NCBI GenBank assembly: GCA_010645155.1
Contig: CM021320.1
Location: forward strand, 8,591,711-8,655,710
DNA: 64,000 nucleotides
Source: Tigriopus japonicus
Taxonomy: Eukaryota > Arthropoda > Copepoda > Harpacticoida > Harpacticidae
Reading direction: 5' to 3'
Made by a program: the position numbers and the translations under genes
The notes under the pieces: generated by a model
Told to the model about the DNA's origin: nothing
Databases searched by the model: none
What the model saw: the letters and a program-made list of their open reading frames with translations, nothing else
Shown: piece by piece, positions 11,703 to 25,189 of the stretch
How positions within the stretch are numbered: the stretch's first letter is position 1
Layout: each line of letters starts with the position of its first letter

Positions 11703-11710
11703 GTGAATAC

Positions 11711-13798
11711 CATTAAATAAAATCTTGTTTAAAGTTTTTAGAGGCTTTCTTGCGTCAGAGAGCTAAAATGAGCTCCAAGCTAATGTCTTGGACAGAAAAA
11801 ATTTCTTCAGTTCAAAAAAAATCTGGTAATGTTCAAAGAATACAAAGACTATGGAAATTCATGCAAAATCCACTAAAAGAAAAACCAAGTCCATTTATTC
11901 AGAATATTAGTACCAAAGAAAAATATTCACTGGATTTTATCTTTTGTGGAACAACTGTTATCAAGGGTTTTACCAATATTTGGACAGCTAGATGTATACT
12001 GTATATTTTATGGTCTACATGTACTGTTGAGCACGTCTAATAACTGGCTAAAATATTTATATTATAAATAAATATATGGAATATTCAACTTTTTGATATC
12101 TCCAGCAAACGTCTTTTTAGTTTTGTTACCTTTTGAATAGATTACTTTATGTTTAAAAATACTTAATAAAGTGATACTAAAAATGAGGAAATGAGTAGAT
12201 TAAAATAGGTAAAACATCTATTGGCACTCTTAGTAGTTTAAGAGTTTGATACCTCAATGCTAGTATATCTGAGGAATTTCAATGCATAATGGGGGTTATA
12301 TTAAATTTCATTATGGCTCATTAAGTGCAAGAACGCTATTTAATCAACAATTGCTTACATTAACAATAATTCCTTGATGTATAAGAAATATTTCATGAAG
12401 AAATCACCTAAGTGAATTGCTTAAATGAATATTTACATATAAGGTCATATGTTTTGTGTTTGGAGATCCATGCTTGAAGCATACTTCATCAATTGACTTC
12501 CATCCATTTTGCGTATTTTTAACGTTTTCAGGCTTCTAAAATGACGCCACACGAATGTCAGCTTCTACGTATTAGATGTCTAACCCAAAATTTGTTAAGA
12601 AATGCTCTTGCAGGCTTAAAATACGCTTGAAGTCAATAATGAAAGCATGCTTGCAACATGCCCTGTTGCAGACAAAACATTTGAGCTATTGTCAAATTTG
12701 ATTGCTTCAAGTTAACTCTATGTTAAAATTTGAGGTTTTGGGTCCATTGGATCCATGCATGAGTGTTACAAAAACATCAAAACTTTGAAAATCCTTTACA
12801 GAGGAGATGTGGAGACTGGAAAAAAGCTAGAAAAAGATAACTAAGTTGCAAACATCTAACATAAGTCTGAATTAAGTAACCTTGCTCCTCTAGACCGCAG
12901 ATTTTTTAGTTTTTTCCTGCAGAGCAGATTTTCTAGACGGTTCCCAATATAGGTCAGCTTGGTCAGCTGAACACTAGCAGTACCAAAAAGTTAATGGCGT
13001 CAACCATGTAAACTTTCTGCTCTGCAAGAAAAAAAACTTTTGAATCAGCTGTCTAAACATGACGCTAACAGAAAAGGTTGCGTTGCCGTCTGCCATCCAG
13101 AAGTTCCGTGGTCTATGGATAAATGTGCCACGGGGCTTCTGACCTTCAAACTCTTTGCTTATTTCTACGTGCTTTTCACGATGTTTCAGTAAGTTCAAAA
13201 CGTAAACGTAATTTTTTTGGGTGTTGCGGTTTTCTATCCCCACTGGAGGTAACTACTGGAGGTTACTTCCGTTCAGGAGGGCCAAAAAACATCAAACCAA
13301 TCAAGAAATGGTCCCTGAGCCATTTCATTAGTAGAAGGAAGCAATTGGCTTAAGTTGAAGGATCATGATCGCTTGAAAAGTCATTTTTCAAACTCCTACA
13401 GCAAAGGTGAGCATGTTTTCAGTAACACCATTTCATTTTTGCCTGTGACCTTCCACCTGAATTCAAAGATGTATTCCACATTCCATTAGCACCTCAAAAT
13501 TGGTTTCAAAAATATCTGGAATTCAAAAATGATACCCAAATTTTTACCCAAATTTCCGCGACATCTTATCGGCTTTAAGAAATATTGGAATTGTGCTGAT
13601 GACCGCGGACTCAATGCGATGTATACATAAGTCAAAACTCGATTGGTGTTTAAAAATCTGACATTTGATGATGAACATGTTAGAAATGCTTAGTATTCCT
13701 TCAAATTTGTCTTTTTATTCAAGAAATATCTTGTTTCACACAAACTCACAACGGCTGAGGACAAATTTCATTGTGTGGTTTCAACAAATTCAAATGCT
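11711..13798. other. Spacer between genes A and B
   Basis: AT-rich DNA with no gene I can support. Several open frames of 60-100 codons show no domain or coding bias. The left part would be the promoter side of gene A, but I see no dependable core promoter motif. Confidence 0.3.
13714..13719 (-). promoter_or_regulatory. Candidate poly(A) signal of gene B
   Basis: AATAAA on the minus strand about 80 bp downstream of the gene B stop codon. Suitable position, weak on its own. Confidence 0.4.
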
Positions 13799-15543
13799 TT
13801 ATGTTGTGGCACAATCATTTCGGATAAAGAGTTTCACTTTTGAGACATAAGTGTTTGGTGGTCCAGGAAATGTTCCATCCGCTGAATCTTCCTTGATTCT
13901 CCCCACTGAAAACCACTGAGGATGAGTTAAATTTGTGTCGCCCATCACTAGGGCATTCACGTTGTTGTACACCAAACCGTTGAATCCAGAAGGCATGCCT
14001 AAAGCCAGACCTGAAGTTCATAAACGTGTGCAGATTTAAATAGTCTTTCAATAAAACCTTTATTATTTTCTTTGTTGTTGATGTTAAAAGAACTTTAAAA
14101 AAGCCAACTTTTCTTAAACAAAACGGCTACCAACAAAATAAGAGTTAACCGGAATTTTTTCAACTTTTCTTTGAGCTTCACCAAATCAAAATTCGAAGGT
14201 TCAGTGGAAAAATTGTTCTCATCATCACTTACTCTCGATGACGAAAAGAAAATATTAAAGGAAGCTACATATTACAGCTGATAAGTTTTGAGAGGAGATT
14301 ACCAATAAATCCACTGACAGAAGTGTGCGACTGATTGGAAGGATTATTTGTTTGGTACCATTCATTGTATGTTCCGAGCTCAGGGTAAGTTAAGCGGAAG
14401 TGAAACCTCCCATGACAACTGAAATTATAAAAGTATGGACGTTGGATAGCTCACACATAATAAACTAAAAATTATGATTGTCTATTTGTAGAGTTGTTTG
14501 AAACTAAATATTCAATGAGTTTGAAAATTCGGGATGTCATTGTACTTGTAAAAGACAAAAAGACACTTTCCTTGTTTTCCCCTGTTCGAGTTGCCAAATA
14601 ATATTTGAAAAATAGCACTGGAACATTAAAGAAGGAAGGAAAGAAAGGTTTTTATGATTAAATTTAAACACTACCTTGGAAAAGGCAAATTTGCTCGTAA
14701 GATCTGTATTTAAATGACTGGGGAGACTTCGATTTTTAAACGCTTTTTTGCTTCAACATTGATATTAAACCATAATATGCATGTGTTTTTTCGTGACTCA
14801 ACTCAAGAGATGCAAAAGTGGAAATGAAATTGGAAAAAAAATATCGATTCAAAATATGATCTTCTAAAAAAAGCTGCCCATTTCAGGTAAGAACACTAAT
14901 ACAATCAAAAAGTATCACATACTTATCAACAAATATACAAATACAAAATGCAATTGTTTTCCATTACAATGATTCAAGTTTGCGGCAAAGGGTGCGATCA
15001 AATCCATCGTAGTTTGCCTCCTTCACATGTTTCTAATGTCAATCAAGCCACGGACATCTAGAATTTCCTGGACGGCGCACGGCAAATCAGGGGTGACCAA
15101 GATCAAGTGGAGAAGCACAAAAGGAGAGAACGTGCTTTTGAAAGTAGAAAGTCTTAGTTTTTAAAAGAATTGATGATTATACATCAACTTACAACGGTTT
15201 GGGATACACTTCTGGAATATTTGAATAACAAAATGCATTACTCAAGCAAAACACTAAACTTGTAATGCCTCTTCATGGTTTCAATGAACAGATAAAACAC
15301 CCTTAGAACATTCTACTATCTTAACTCTTACTCAGCCTAGAACACACCTTTGCAATGAATAAGGTTTATTTGCATCATTCGAACTTATACTGATCATTGA
15401 ACTAACTCATAAACAAAAAATAAGAATAGAAAACACATGAATACATGAAAATATTAAGACAAATTTGACTGTCATTGAAACTTACAAAAAAATAAGCTAA
15501 ACTAGAAATAAACTGACAATAGATCGATAGAAATGAGACAATA

Positions 15544-15826
15544 GCTGAGTTTATATACCCTGTGACAACTTGAGTTGTTACAGAAATTTTACGTTACCAC
15601 ACGCCGTTGGTTTCATTTGCAAACACGGAAGTACGTAAGTTGCCACAAGAAATCGTTTGAAGAAAGCTCTTTTTATAAACCATGTCGCAAAACATTTTCA
15701 TAACTTTTGCCACAGGATTTCTTGTCCTAACTTATGTACTTTTGAGTTTGCAATTGAAGTCAACGGCGTGTGGTAGGAAAAAAATTCTGCCACAACTCAA
15801 ATTGTCACAAGGTATATAAACTCAGC
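15544..15826. mobile_element. Palindromic TA-MITE, 283 bp
   Basis: TA on both sides (15542-15543 and 15827-15828). The ends GCTGAGTTTATATACC and GGTATATAAACTCAGC are perfect inverted repeats, and the similarity continues inward for more than 100 bp, so nearly the whole element folds back. No coding capacity. It lies in gene B intron 11. Confidence 0.85.
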
Positions 15827-16200
15827 TAATATGAATCACAATCAACTTTAACATTTTGAAACAGTTCTCATATCTTTAATTTGGTCTCTAAAACACATCT
15901 TTCTAATATACTATTGCATTATGAACAAATAAAGTAAAACTGACTAGTCTTTCACTATGTATCTTACGTGATACCAAGATATATTTTCCTGTTGAATGTT
16001 CTTATATCCAGGTTAGACTAGTCTTTCATGAAATTCTATAACAATTCAAATCATGAAGTTCTGAAGAGAAGCAAAGAAGGTTATGCCAAATTAAAAGTCC
16101 TTGTGTGTCAAACTTGGGACCACGTTGGAAAATAGTCAAAAATTGGATATTTAGGCATCCTTGACCACAAATACATTATACGTATATGATGAATTATATA

Positions 16201-16391
16201 CTTTTTGTTTGTTTGTTGCGGATTTTCTACTACCGCTACAAGGAATGCGATTCCCTGTAAACAAGGATTTCTCACGACAGCTTCAATTCGATCCCCAACA
16301 GGATTCGGACGTACGCCGTCTGGGGAAGCACTTTTTTTTACCCTCGGCTCTAATAGGAACGCATTAGTACGCGCGGCCACTCTGGCTTCCT
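16201..16391 (-). mobile_element. tRNA(Ser)-like SINE with LINE-type tail
   Basis: Read on the minus strand, the head resembles a tRNA-Ser (TGGCCGCGC A-box region, GCTTCCCCAGACG, then GTCCGAATCCTG at the B-box). A short body follows, then the tail TTTACAGGGAATC, CATTCCTTGTAGCGGTA, AAAATCCGCAAC and a CAAA-type end. The tail closely matches the 3' end of the LINE fragment at 2881-3270. A second copy is at 48766-48963. It lies in gene B intron 11. Confidence 0.8.
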
Positions 16392-16599
16392 TATACATTA
16401 TAGTATTTATGCTAGCTTATAGTATTCTTAAGTTTAAATAAAATGATTTTCAGACAACGGTTTGGGATACACTTTTGAAATATTTGAATGACAAAATGCA
16501 TTTTTCAAGCAAAACACTAAACTTGTAATGCCTCCTTAGGTCTGAAATCTAGATTTTCAACTTGTTTGCATCAATATCAATTATAATTATAAGGTGCAA

Positions 16600-17050
16600 G
16601 TCTATCTTGTGGCATATGGACCTTAACCCACGCGCAAATTCACTACTTAAAACTACTTGAACAACTCTTACCCATACTTAGATTGTCCTGAAATCAATGA
16701 CACGATCGTACAATAAAAGAAATTCGAAGATGAAACCATCAATTCTAGAACATGAATTTATGCCAAGGTGACAACCCATAAAAAACTCGATTTCTAATAA
16801 GCAATAAATATTGCCATGTCTTAATTAAGTTCAGGATAAGGCGTGGATAAGCAAAATCTATGTAAATTGTTCAAGCCGGGTAACAGATAAGCTCAAAAAA
16901 AAACGCCGTTATGTTGTTCAAGTTGTTTCTTGAATGAGCGTGATGAAACTCCGCGTTTTAGTCCGGGGGAGAATTTCCGGGGGAAATATGGTTCCTAATC
17001 CATTTTCAAGATGAATTTGCGTGGCATTTTTAAGCAGGACGACACCGAAC
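16600..17050. mobile_element. MITE with long inverted ends (copy 1)
   Basis: The left end (ACGCGCAAATTC, then ACTTGAACAAC) and the right end (GTTCAAGTTGT, then GAATTTGCGTGG) are inverted. The body matches 62990-63522, including ACAATAAAAGAAATTCGAAG and TTAAGTTCAGGATAA. No coding capacity. Exact ends and target duplication are not clear. Confidence 0.6.
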
Positions 17051-17159
17051 GAGGGTAGCAAGAGCTGAGCGAAGGAAGACAACAGGGCGCGGAAATAGAG
17101 TAGAGCTACTCTGGATTTGCGCAAGCGATGAAGAGACTTCAGACGAACAGATCCCTTTG

Positions 17160-18259
17160 CACAGGCTACACTTTTATAATATTTACACTTTAAGTAACTT
17201 TATCATAATCCTCAAAAAAAGTTTTAATCGTCTTACCTTCATTCAGTTAGCTTTCTGAGAGGCCGGCCTCGCACTTCTGATATTCATGAGAACATTGAGC
17301 ACCTAGAGAGCTTTCTAAGACACTACAAGACCTTACACAAAACACACTGATTAGGGAATGATGATGCATTGGAAAATAGACACTAAAACACTCATTATAA
17401 ATTATGAGCCACATGAACTTTGTTGCACGACTTAAAAGGACAGCACGACTGAGCTTGTTTTCCTTCTTCAGGGTGTCTCCCGCAACTCAGAAAAACTGCA
17501 CACAAAATCAATCTTGTAGTGTTTTAAGACTATTGAAAGACACTTACGATCTGAATGATTTTATTTGAAGGGTCTTCATGGATATTAGTCGAAAAAGCAA
17601 GCAGATTTTTTACTTGACAAGCCTGAATTGTGGTGTCTTGAAAGTTTGAAGAAAGGCTGGATTATGTGATCTTCTAATCAAAACTAAGAAAAAACCTTAT
17701 GCTATTCTGGATCCTATTTTCAGACAAATTATTTGAACACTCACAAAAGGCTTTAAAGTTCATTACACTTTATATTGACAGGTTTTGTCCAATATGTTGC
17801 AAAATAAGTTCTTAACAATATTCCGATTGTTTTGGTCACCATTTTTGATTTTCATCTTTTCTCTTCAGGGATCCTGTGGCACGTTGTCTTCTTAAGATTA
17901 ATTATATTTGAACCAACAAATTAGGACAGACCAGCTGACTTAAAGTGTGGCAAAACAATAAGTTAAGTCACCTTTGTATAACTTTCAAACCAATTATTGC
18001 TCTTGGGGCCAATCAATGAGCATCTTAAAGTCATTTTGAACATTGCAACAGTTGCATCAAGCAACCCTTAATCTAGAAGAGGCCTCATCTTTGGCAGTTC
18101 GCCCAGCCAAATTAGCCAGAAGACCAAAGAGGCTGATCTAAATTTCCGGCTGAATTGGCATTCGATCCTTGCCTTTCACTTGATTTGGCTCACCTCCGGC
18201 CAGTTTTGCCGTGCCGTGAAAAGTCCACCTCTATTCTAGATGTTCTTGATCAAGCTTAC
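17160..18259. other. Remainder of gene B intron 11
   Basis: AT-rich intron between the MITE and exon 11. I see no gene, repeat or element in it. Confidence 0.3.
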
Positions 18260-20138
18260 CTGTGTTCCTCCAAAATGTCAAATTGGCTGTATTGGGAATC
18301 GTAGCTATTTTGAGAGTTTTGGTTCCAACCATCAAGGGGGAATCTGCTTGGTTTGAAATGATTCACAACAGGTTTCCACATTTGGGATTGATCTTCGCAC
18401 ACTGGCAAATGACGAAGAGGGATCATAACATTGCCGGGTTGCATCTATAATGAAAAATGAAAACTTAACTTTGAAAAAAATGTGTTTGAGTTGCTGGAGG
18501 ATTTAGACCAGGGGTTGGCAACAGCTTGTGGGTCATGCCCCACCAAATTTGACTTTGTGTTGTCAGGGGCCCTTTACACAGATCCTCTTGGTAGGTTCAT
18601 AGACCCACATATCTACTTTTGAGGAGCTCTAGGCCCACGAGTACAGTTCTATGGATGCTTTTGGGCCAATCATTTTTGGGACTGCCCTATAGATCCTGGG
18701 TCCACCAACGAACACCCTTGGGCCCACTGGTTACCGACCCCTGATTTCGACCAATCTTGTCTCACCCGTCCAGGTAACTTGGATGAATACAGATGAAAAC
18801 TGGAACCCCATCTGTTCCATCTGAAGACAGTGTCATTTCTGTGGGCCCCATTTCCAAATCCGACTAATAAGAAGACCAAGCTTTCATAGAAAACAGCAAA
18901 GCTGTTCTGTGATCCAAAAAAAGACATGCTCATAGATGCTTGATGTATCTCAAGAACTTCTCCATTTGACGCTGGATCGATCGAGTACACCTTGTTAGAA
19001 TATTCGTTGTTTCCTGTTTCTCCTCCAGCCAATAGAAACAGATCTGGAAGCCAAGCCCCATTTCCTAGCACGAGACCACAAGCCAAATGTCGCATACCTA
19101 CAAAAGTGATTTTGCATCAGCCATTGTACCTCAAGATCATTATCAAAAAATCCGGTTGAGACTTGGTAATGATATGTAATAAAAGATATGTAAAAAAAAC
19201 TAGAGCGCCCAAACATATTATATTTTTCATCCAAGTTTTTAAAAATTTTGATTTAAAAAAGTCAAAATTTTGATGAAAACAGCAATGATGGCGACAAAGA
19301 TTAATAGATTTATTTCAGGGACTCGTAATAGAATTTCGTTGTTAAGATTTAATGCCGAATAGTGAAAATTCGTTATTCTTGAGAGTCTCTAATTTTAGAG
19401 TGTTTTTAATCAATATTCTGCTGCCCAGGAATTGGTTAAGTACGTATAAAACCCATAGATTCCATATATTTTTTTTGGTAGGAGCCGGGATTTTCTCTTG
19501 AAGATTAAAATCCGTCAAAGTAGTTTTTGAGACCAAAACGCCCGATTTTTTATTTCTCACCCGATTATTTATTTCCCACTCATATATGGAATCCAAAAAG
19601 TTCTTGAAAAAATTCAATGAAAAATGGAAATTTTCCCTTAGGTTTGGAAGAAAAGCCTACATGTTTAAAATGTGCTCAAAACAGCGAATTGGTTTATATT
19701 TAATTAAATATTTTCGTCCGCTCTACTACTGTAGTAACAAATAATCATGCATAAATGTGAGGTTTTTGTGACAAAAGTACTGTTTCGTTAAATTTGTAGT
19801 GTATTGAAAGAGCATTTTCAAAGTGATCCTGGATTAAGTGAACAATTGGTTTTTGAAAAGGTTCCACATCGAAGAGGGATCACACTACAAAAGGAAATAT
19901 TCCGTTTTTTTTGGGTCAAAGTTTGTCATCCAAGATGTGCTCACAGGAGCAAACATGAAACAATGTACCTTGAGGTAAGACAAAAGCGTCTGAAATCCAC
20001 GTGTTTGTTGAAATGTCATAAATTTCAACAGCCTTTGAGTAGGCGAGAGTATTTCTGAAAAAAGAATGCATGTAATGGTCGGTGATCAAAAGAAACATTT
20101 TCTATGACAAAAAGTCATTATTAGAGACTGGATTTGAA

Positions 20139-20501
20139 ATAGAGATTGTGAAGAATTGTTTGTTGTCCCCCTCTATTCCCGCCCAACGAGCCTGCCGCGT
20201 AGACATCGCTAGAGGCCAGCCAGCATTGTCCACGCACTCGGGAAGAGACAAAACTCAACATAATTTTAACTATTTCGCAATATGTGTGATATTGTACTGA
20301 TAAATAAGTATCTCAAGTGTTTACCGATATCAAATAGGACATTGGTTGCTGACATTGTTCGCAAATTTACTTGAAATATTAGGTAATTGGTCTCTTTCTA
20401 AGTGTCTGGACAGTGCTGGCTGGCCTACAGCAATGTCTACGCGGCAGGTCATGGCAGCATCCATAACGAAAGACAACAATCAATTCTTCACAACCTCTAT
20501 T
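20139..20501. mobile_element. Inverted-repeat element, 363 bp
   Basis: The left arm ATAGAGATTGTGAAGAATTG and the right arm CAATTCTTCACAACCTCTAT are inverted. Similarity continues through CCTGCCGCGTAGACAT and GGCCAGCCAGCA, giving arms of about 110 bp. No coding capacity and no certain target duplication. It lies in gene B intron 8. Confidence 0.65.
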
Positions 20502-20839
20502 GATGTTTTTTGAGTCAAAAACTTTTTTAATTGAAAGAATTGACCAAAAAATTGAAAATCAAATCGAAAAGAACAAAAAATAAATAAAAGACCCCCAAGA
20601 ACTTGGGACCATTTCCAAAGCATTCAAAAAAACTGCCATTAGATTTCCGTTTTGCTAGATTTACACTCTTGGATGCTCTCAAGGTAATTCCAGTTTAAAG
20701 GATTGTATTCCAATTACCAAGAAGTACGGAAATGGGCATCATGAAAATATTTTTGGAAAATTGTAAGGAACAGAAAAGCTTCAACAACTGAAAACGCAAC
20801 AGGATTGTATTATGTTGACCATTTTTATTTGTGACCGAG

Positions 20840-21040
20840 TTGCGCGCCCACAACAGCCGTAGACCTGTTAAGCCCAAGATGACCAACATCTGTTCCCCTT
20901 GTGGAGGCTAGTCCACACAACACCTCCGCCTTTTCGCATGCGGGCAAGGGCTGCCAGGGCCGGGGGTCATTTCATTGCTTTGGTGCGACACGGGTCACCT
21001 TTCTGTGGCTGTGGAATAGACGAGGACGCCTAAGAAAATG
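20840..21040. repeat. GC-rich dispersed repeat, copy 1
   Basis: A GC-rich patch in AT-rich intron. CAACACCTCCGCCTTTTCGC, GCAAGGGCTGCCAGGGCC and GGTGCGACACGGGTCACC match, with changes, the minus strand of 42255-42480. Both copies may be remnants of one coding element, but no open frame survives. Confidence 0.5.
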
Positions 21041-21968
21041 CTCAAATACGTAACTCGATGAAAAATTGGAAAATGCTTCAATATTTTTTAAGTGTAAAAG
21101 TCAATCAAAATACCTCCAAAAATTGATTTTTCTTGAAAAATACCTGACATTTTTTTCGATAAAAAGTGAGGAAAAATTGAAGAATTATTTTTTTAGAAAA
21201 TAAATTTCAAATCCGGTCTCTAGTCATTATCTATGTCAAATCTCATGATTACTTTAGTTTGAGGAAAATAAAATGATCGGTTGGCAAATAACGTGAAAGA
21301 GGTCTTCAAACGAAAATGAAAGAACTGGAAAAGTTTGAAATGATCAAAATCATACCTGGAACCACCAAAGGTGTAAATGCGGTCTTTGTACAAAATTCCA
21401 CAATGTGCATAAAATCCTGATGGATTATTTGCCGCGCCATTTATCCATGAGGATTATTCTAAATTTAGAAAGCGCATGTTTGGGACCGGATCAGATCCAG
21501 AACTCCGTCCTCCAGCAGCGTAAAGGATGCCTTCATGGTAAAACATGGGAAACAACACTTGTGTGCTAATCATAGATGGAAGAGGCACCCACGTCCGTGG
21601 AAAAGTATCGAATCGCCATTGATAACATTTATCTACATCGGGAGAAGCAACTCTTAAGACTCCCAAAAGCTACATGCAGATATTTTTGACTGTGTTGTCG
21701 TATACCTTGGTCACCTCCACCAATGTCTGAAGTTCCCCCACAAACAAAAATCGAATCATCTCCATATGCATATCCCATTTGGCTTAAAGGGTAAGGTAGA
21801 TGAAGCAAACTATGGTCACAAGCTCCCGAATATCCTCTGAATATGCTGGACGTTTCTTGATCGCCATTTTCCATTCGCCCACCATGAGTCAGAAAAAGTT
21901 TGGCTGACGGAAGAAAAAAGTTCAAAGGGTTAATAATATAAAACTGCAACCAACGGGAAAAATGTCAC

Positions 21969-22175
21969 TCATTCTTTACAATGTTTCAAATGGCTTTTCA
22001 AGTTTGGATCAAAAGCACAAACACTTTTTGGGCAATCAACGGATTCATCACAATTCAACGGGTGCTCCAAATTAGAATGAAGAGTTTTCAAACAGTATTT
22101 TTGGTATGTAATATACTTTGTATCGAACATATGTATTTTCCCTAGACCTTGAATTTTATGATAAAATGAAAGCAT
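21969..22175 (-). CDS. TAZ-zinc-finger-like short open frame in intron
   Basis: A 68-codon ATG-to-TGA frame lies in the 382 bp intron between exons 6 and 7 of gene B. The same intron is only about 60 bp in genes A and C, so this is inserted DNA. The peptide carries H-x3-C-x5-C-x4-C-x8-H-x3-C (HPLNC, then PKSVC, then HLKHC). This matches the ligand spacing of a TAZ zinc finger of CBP/p300 type except for one extra residue in the first C-to-C gap. Only one finger and the start of the next are present. It could be a transposed exon fragment, a tiny gene, or chance. The family call rests on spacing only. Confidence 0.35.
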   Translation of the reverse strand: MLSFYHKIQGLGKIHMFDTKYITYQKYCLKTLHSNLEHPLNCDESVDCPKSVCAFDPNLKSHLKHCKE

Positions 22176-24259
22176 AGTTGTTCCTCTTTAATTGGTTGGT
22201 ACGAACACTACCTGCATGTGCTTGGGGTTTCGATCTAAACTTGAAAAGTTATTTAAAATACTGTTTGTGAACCCCTCAATCTTACGATTGCTTTCCATTA
22301 TTATGGCCTCTACTGTACTTATGAATAGACTCGAGTTTACGAAGGGATCACCCAAATAGCAACTGTTTCCCAAGACCACGAAAGAGAAGCAGGGTCCGTC
22401 GTCAAAATAGCATCTTAGGAGACATTCGTTTTCAGATTTTGGGCTTGGATAGGAAAGCGTGACTTTCTTGTACATTTGGAAAGACCAAGTTGTTGTTGTT
22501 CGGGGCTTGTAAATGTCTTCCAAGTAGGAAACCAATCTACCTTTAAAACAAATTGGGTCAATTTCCTTGACAAAAACTTTATATCGATAAAAATTTACCT
22601 ATAATTGTAACCGACGAAATATCATCACTTGCGTCAACCGCTTCATAATGGCCCGTTGATCCCAATAAGCAAGTGGTTCCATTATAAACAATAAGAGTGC
22701 AATCTTTTGGAAGTTCCATGAGTAGACATCGAAGGGCGCACGACCCAGTTGTAGTATTCAATTCAAGTTTAGTGTGCATTCTTCTCCTCCAAATATGTTG
22801 ATGGATTGGAATAGTGTAAAGGTCCATCAAGATCGAATTTGACACCGCTAAAAACGAAATCAATAACGTTTTTAAAAGGCACAGGTTAGATTAAGTACAT
22901 GTAGTAAATGTTAGTTAAATAGCACAGATAGTTTATTGTACGGTAGAGTCTCATACAAAGTTATATATCAAAAGCTTGCAATCATTTTGAGTAATCCTTC
23001 AGGTATGAATTATGTTTTTAAGAGATGTAATTCAGCATTAACAGGTATACATTATTACGTCATGGGTCTGACTTCACATTCGATGAACACTTAATCTAAA
23101 TGCAATAATTTTACGAGCCTCCTTGTAAATGTTTAGGCCTCCAACTTTGATATTACTTTTGTGCCCTTTTGGCCAATTTTTGTCAACACCAAATTCGAAA
23201 AGAAGGAGTTGTTTTCAATCTTACTTCTTGATAATTCGGAGCCTTCTTTCTACACTTTATTGTGACAACTTACGCAAGAACGCCTGAATGGCTTCTGTCT
23301 TTGCAGAATTGGTAACGCTGGGTAAAGGTTTCAACATATTCCCAAAATAACACATCCCATCATTCAAAAAATAAAAGTGACATACAGGATCCGTTTGGAA
23401 TGCACAAAAGAATTCACAAAAGTGGTTGATATGTTCAGCACGGCGAAAACTGTAGACAAACGGAGCATATTTGGAACTTGTTATGTTCCTGTCAAATAAG
23501 TCTTCGTAGTAAGTGTTTTCAACTCCCTCTGAAAGTAATTAGGTGGTAGTAACAATAAAGGTCGGAGAAGCAATATGTTTGGAAGGAATTATTTTTTACA
23601 TGAATTCAAGTCAAGTAATTGCGCTTTTATGTACCACCGTTAAAATGGCAACTTATTAGAAAACTTACCTTTAGAGAACCAAACATCTTGTTGAGTTATT
23701 GTAGCAATATTATCAACCGTTGACCCCTGTTTCCTTATAGACCCTAAATAGCAGACCGTTCCAGTGTACACGATAAATTGACATGGCGAACTTTCTAAGA
23801 AGCACCAAAGTTCGCAACGTTCTCTGTGATCGCAATTGTTTGAATAGTAAGTGTGATTGATCCAAGATCCATCACTCACGTTCAAAAAATGCATTGGAGC
23901 AATCTCATTGACAATCTCTGAAATCAATGGTTTCACTCATGATGTATTGCATTTCTTTTGTTTTCAAATGAACAATACATTCAAACGTACCTATGTCCAC
24001 GTAAACCCCTTCCAAATGATTGGCCATTGGTGGAACTGAGGTATTAAAAGTTAAACCGTTGCCTAAACGACATAAACCATCTTGAATCGTGAATAATTTG
24101 CAGTCCAAGTCAAGTTCGCATTCGACCATACATGATAACATGGAATCAATGGGTAGAGATGTATAGATTCTTGCCATCCAGTTGTTGACAATTGGATCCC
24201 GAAGTTGTAGGAACGTGTTGAGTATTGAGGAAATCATTCCTATTTACGAGTATAATGAT

Positions 24260-25152
24260 TAGGGACAGGAACTTTAGACGAATAAACTTATTTGTCTTTT
24301 GTCATCTTTTTTCGTCTTTTCGACCTTTATTCGTCGCAAATTTTTTTCGTCTAATTTGGAGTTTATTCGTTTTTTCGTCTAATCGGGCACATTTATTAGT
24401 CTTTTATCGTCCAATTGGCCAAAGGTTGGATTTTCTTTGATTTCAAGCTCTTTAAGCGGTTTTTTTTTCAATTTTCCAAGCAAATAAAAACTTTGAAGAA
24501 AGTTCAACCCCACCAATTACAGGCCAATGTAGTAAATTGATCGTCAGTTGCTGTTTTGCGCAAACATAAATTAACTTGTACTCGCAGAGTTGCTCGACAA
24601 GTACAGGAAGAAAAGATTACTATTGGGTTGAAAAAGCTTCCTGACCATCAGAACAATTATTGGATCTGCAAATTTGATTTTAAGTATAGTAGCTCTACTG
24701 AAAACGTTCCTTTATAAAAGAGGCAGTTTTTAACTCTTGGCTTTTATTTGACATATGTACTACTGACTAATTCTTGCTCATTAGGTACTTCCTTTTTTCA
24801 AATTTTCTAGATTTCGCCATTTTTGCACAAGCAGACAGATTGGTCCCCATCAATAGGGACATGCATTTCGTCTATTTTGTGGGAGCAGTTTTAAACGTCT
24901 TTTTCGTCTGTACCGGCATTTAATTTTTCTTCTTTGTTATACGCCAATATTATTCGCCTTTTTGGGAAATTAATTTGATTATCTACGTCTTACAAGTATT
25001 TTTTCCGTTTTTTCATTTTAAGGGAACTTTTATTCGTTTTTTTTTCGTTTAATCGGTCAATTTTATTCGTCTTTTTTCGTCTAATCAGGCAATTATATTC
25101 GTCTTTTTTCGTTTAATTCGACAGTTTTATTCGTCTAAACTTCCTGTCCCTA
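24260..25152. mobile_element. Non-autonomous hAT-like element, TTCGTCTTTT word
   Basis: An 893 bp element with an exact 8 bp duplication ATAATGAT (24252-24259 and 25153-25160). Inverted ends are TAGGGACAGGAACTTTAG and TAGGGACAGGAAGTTTAG, and similarity extends through ACGAATAAA. Both flanks inside carry many copies of TTATTCGTCTTTTTTCGTCT-like words. No transposase. It lies in gene B intron 1. Confidence 0.85.
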
Positions 25153-25189
25153 ATAATGATGAATTCCAACAAAAATTTATATTAGACTA

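Noticed and set aside
11750..12040. 96-codon plus-strand open frame as a gene
   Set aside because: No domain and no splice or start context; it fits chance in AT-rich DNA.
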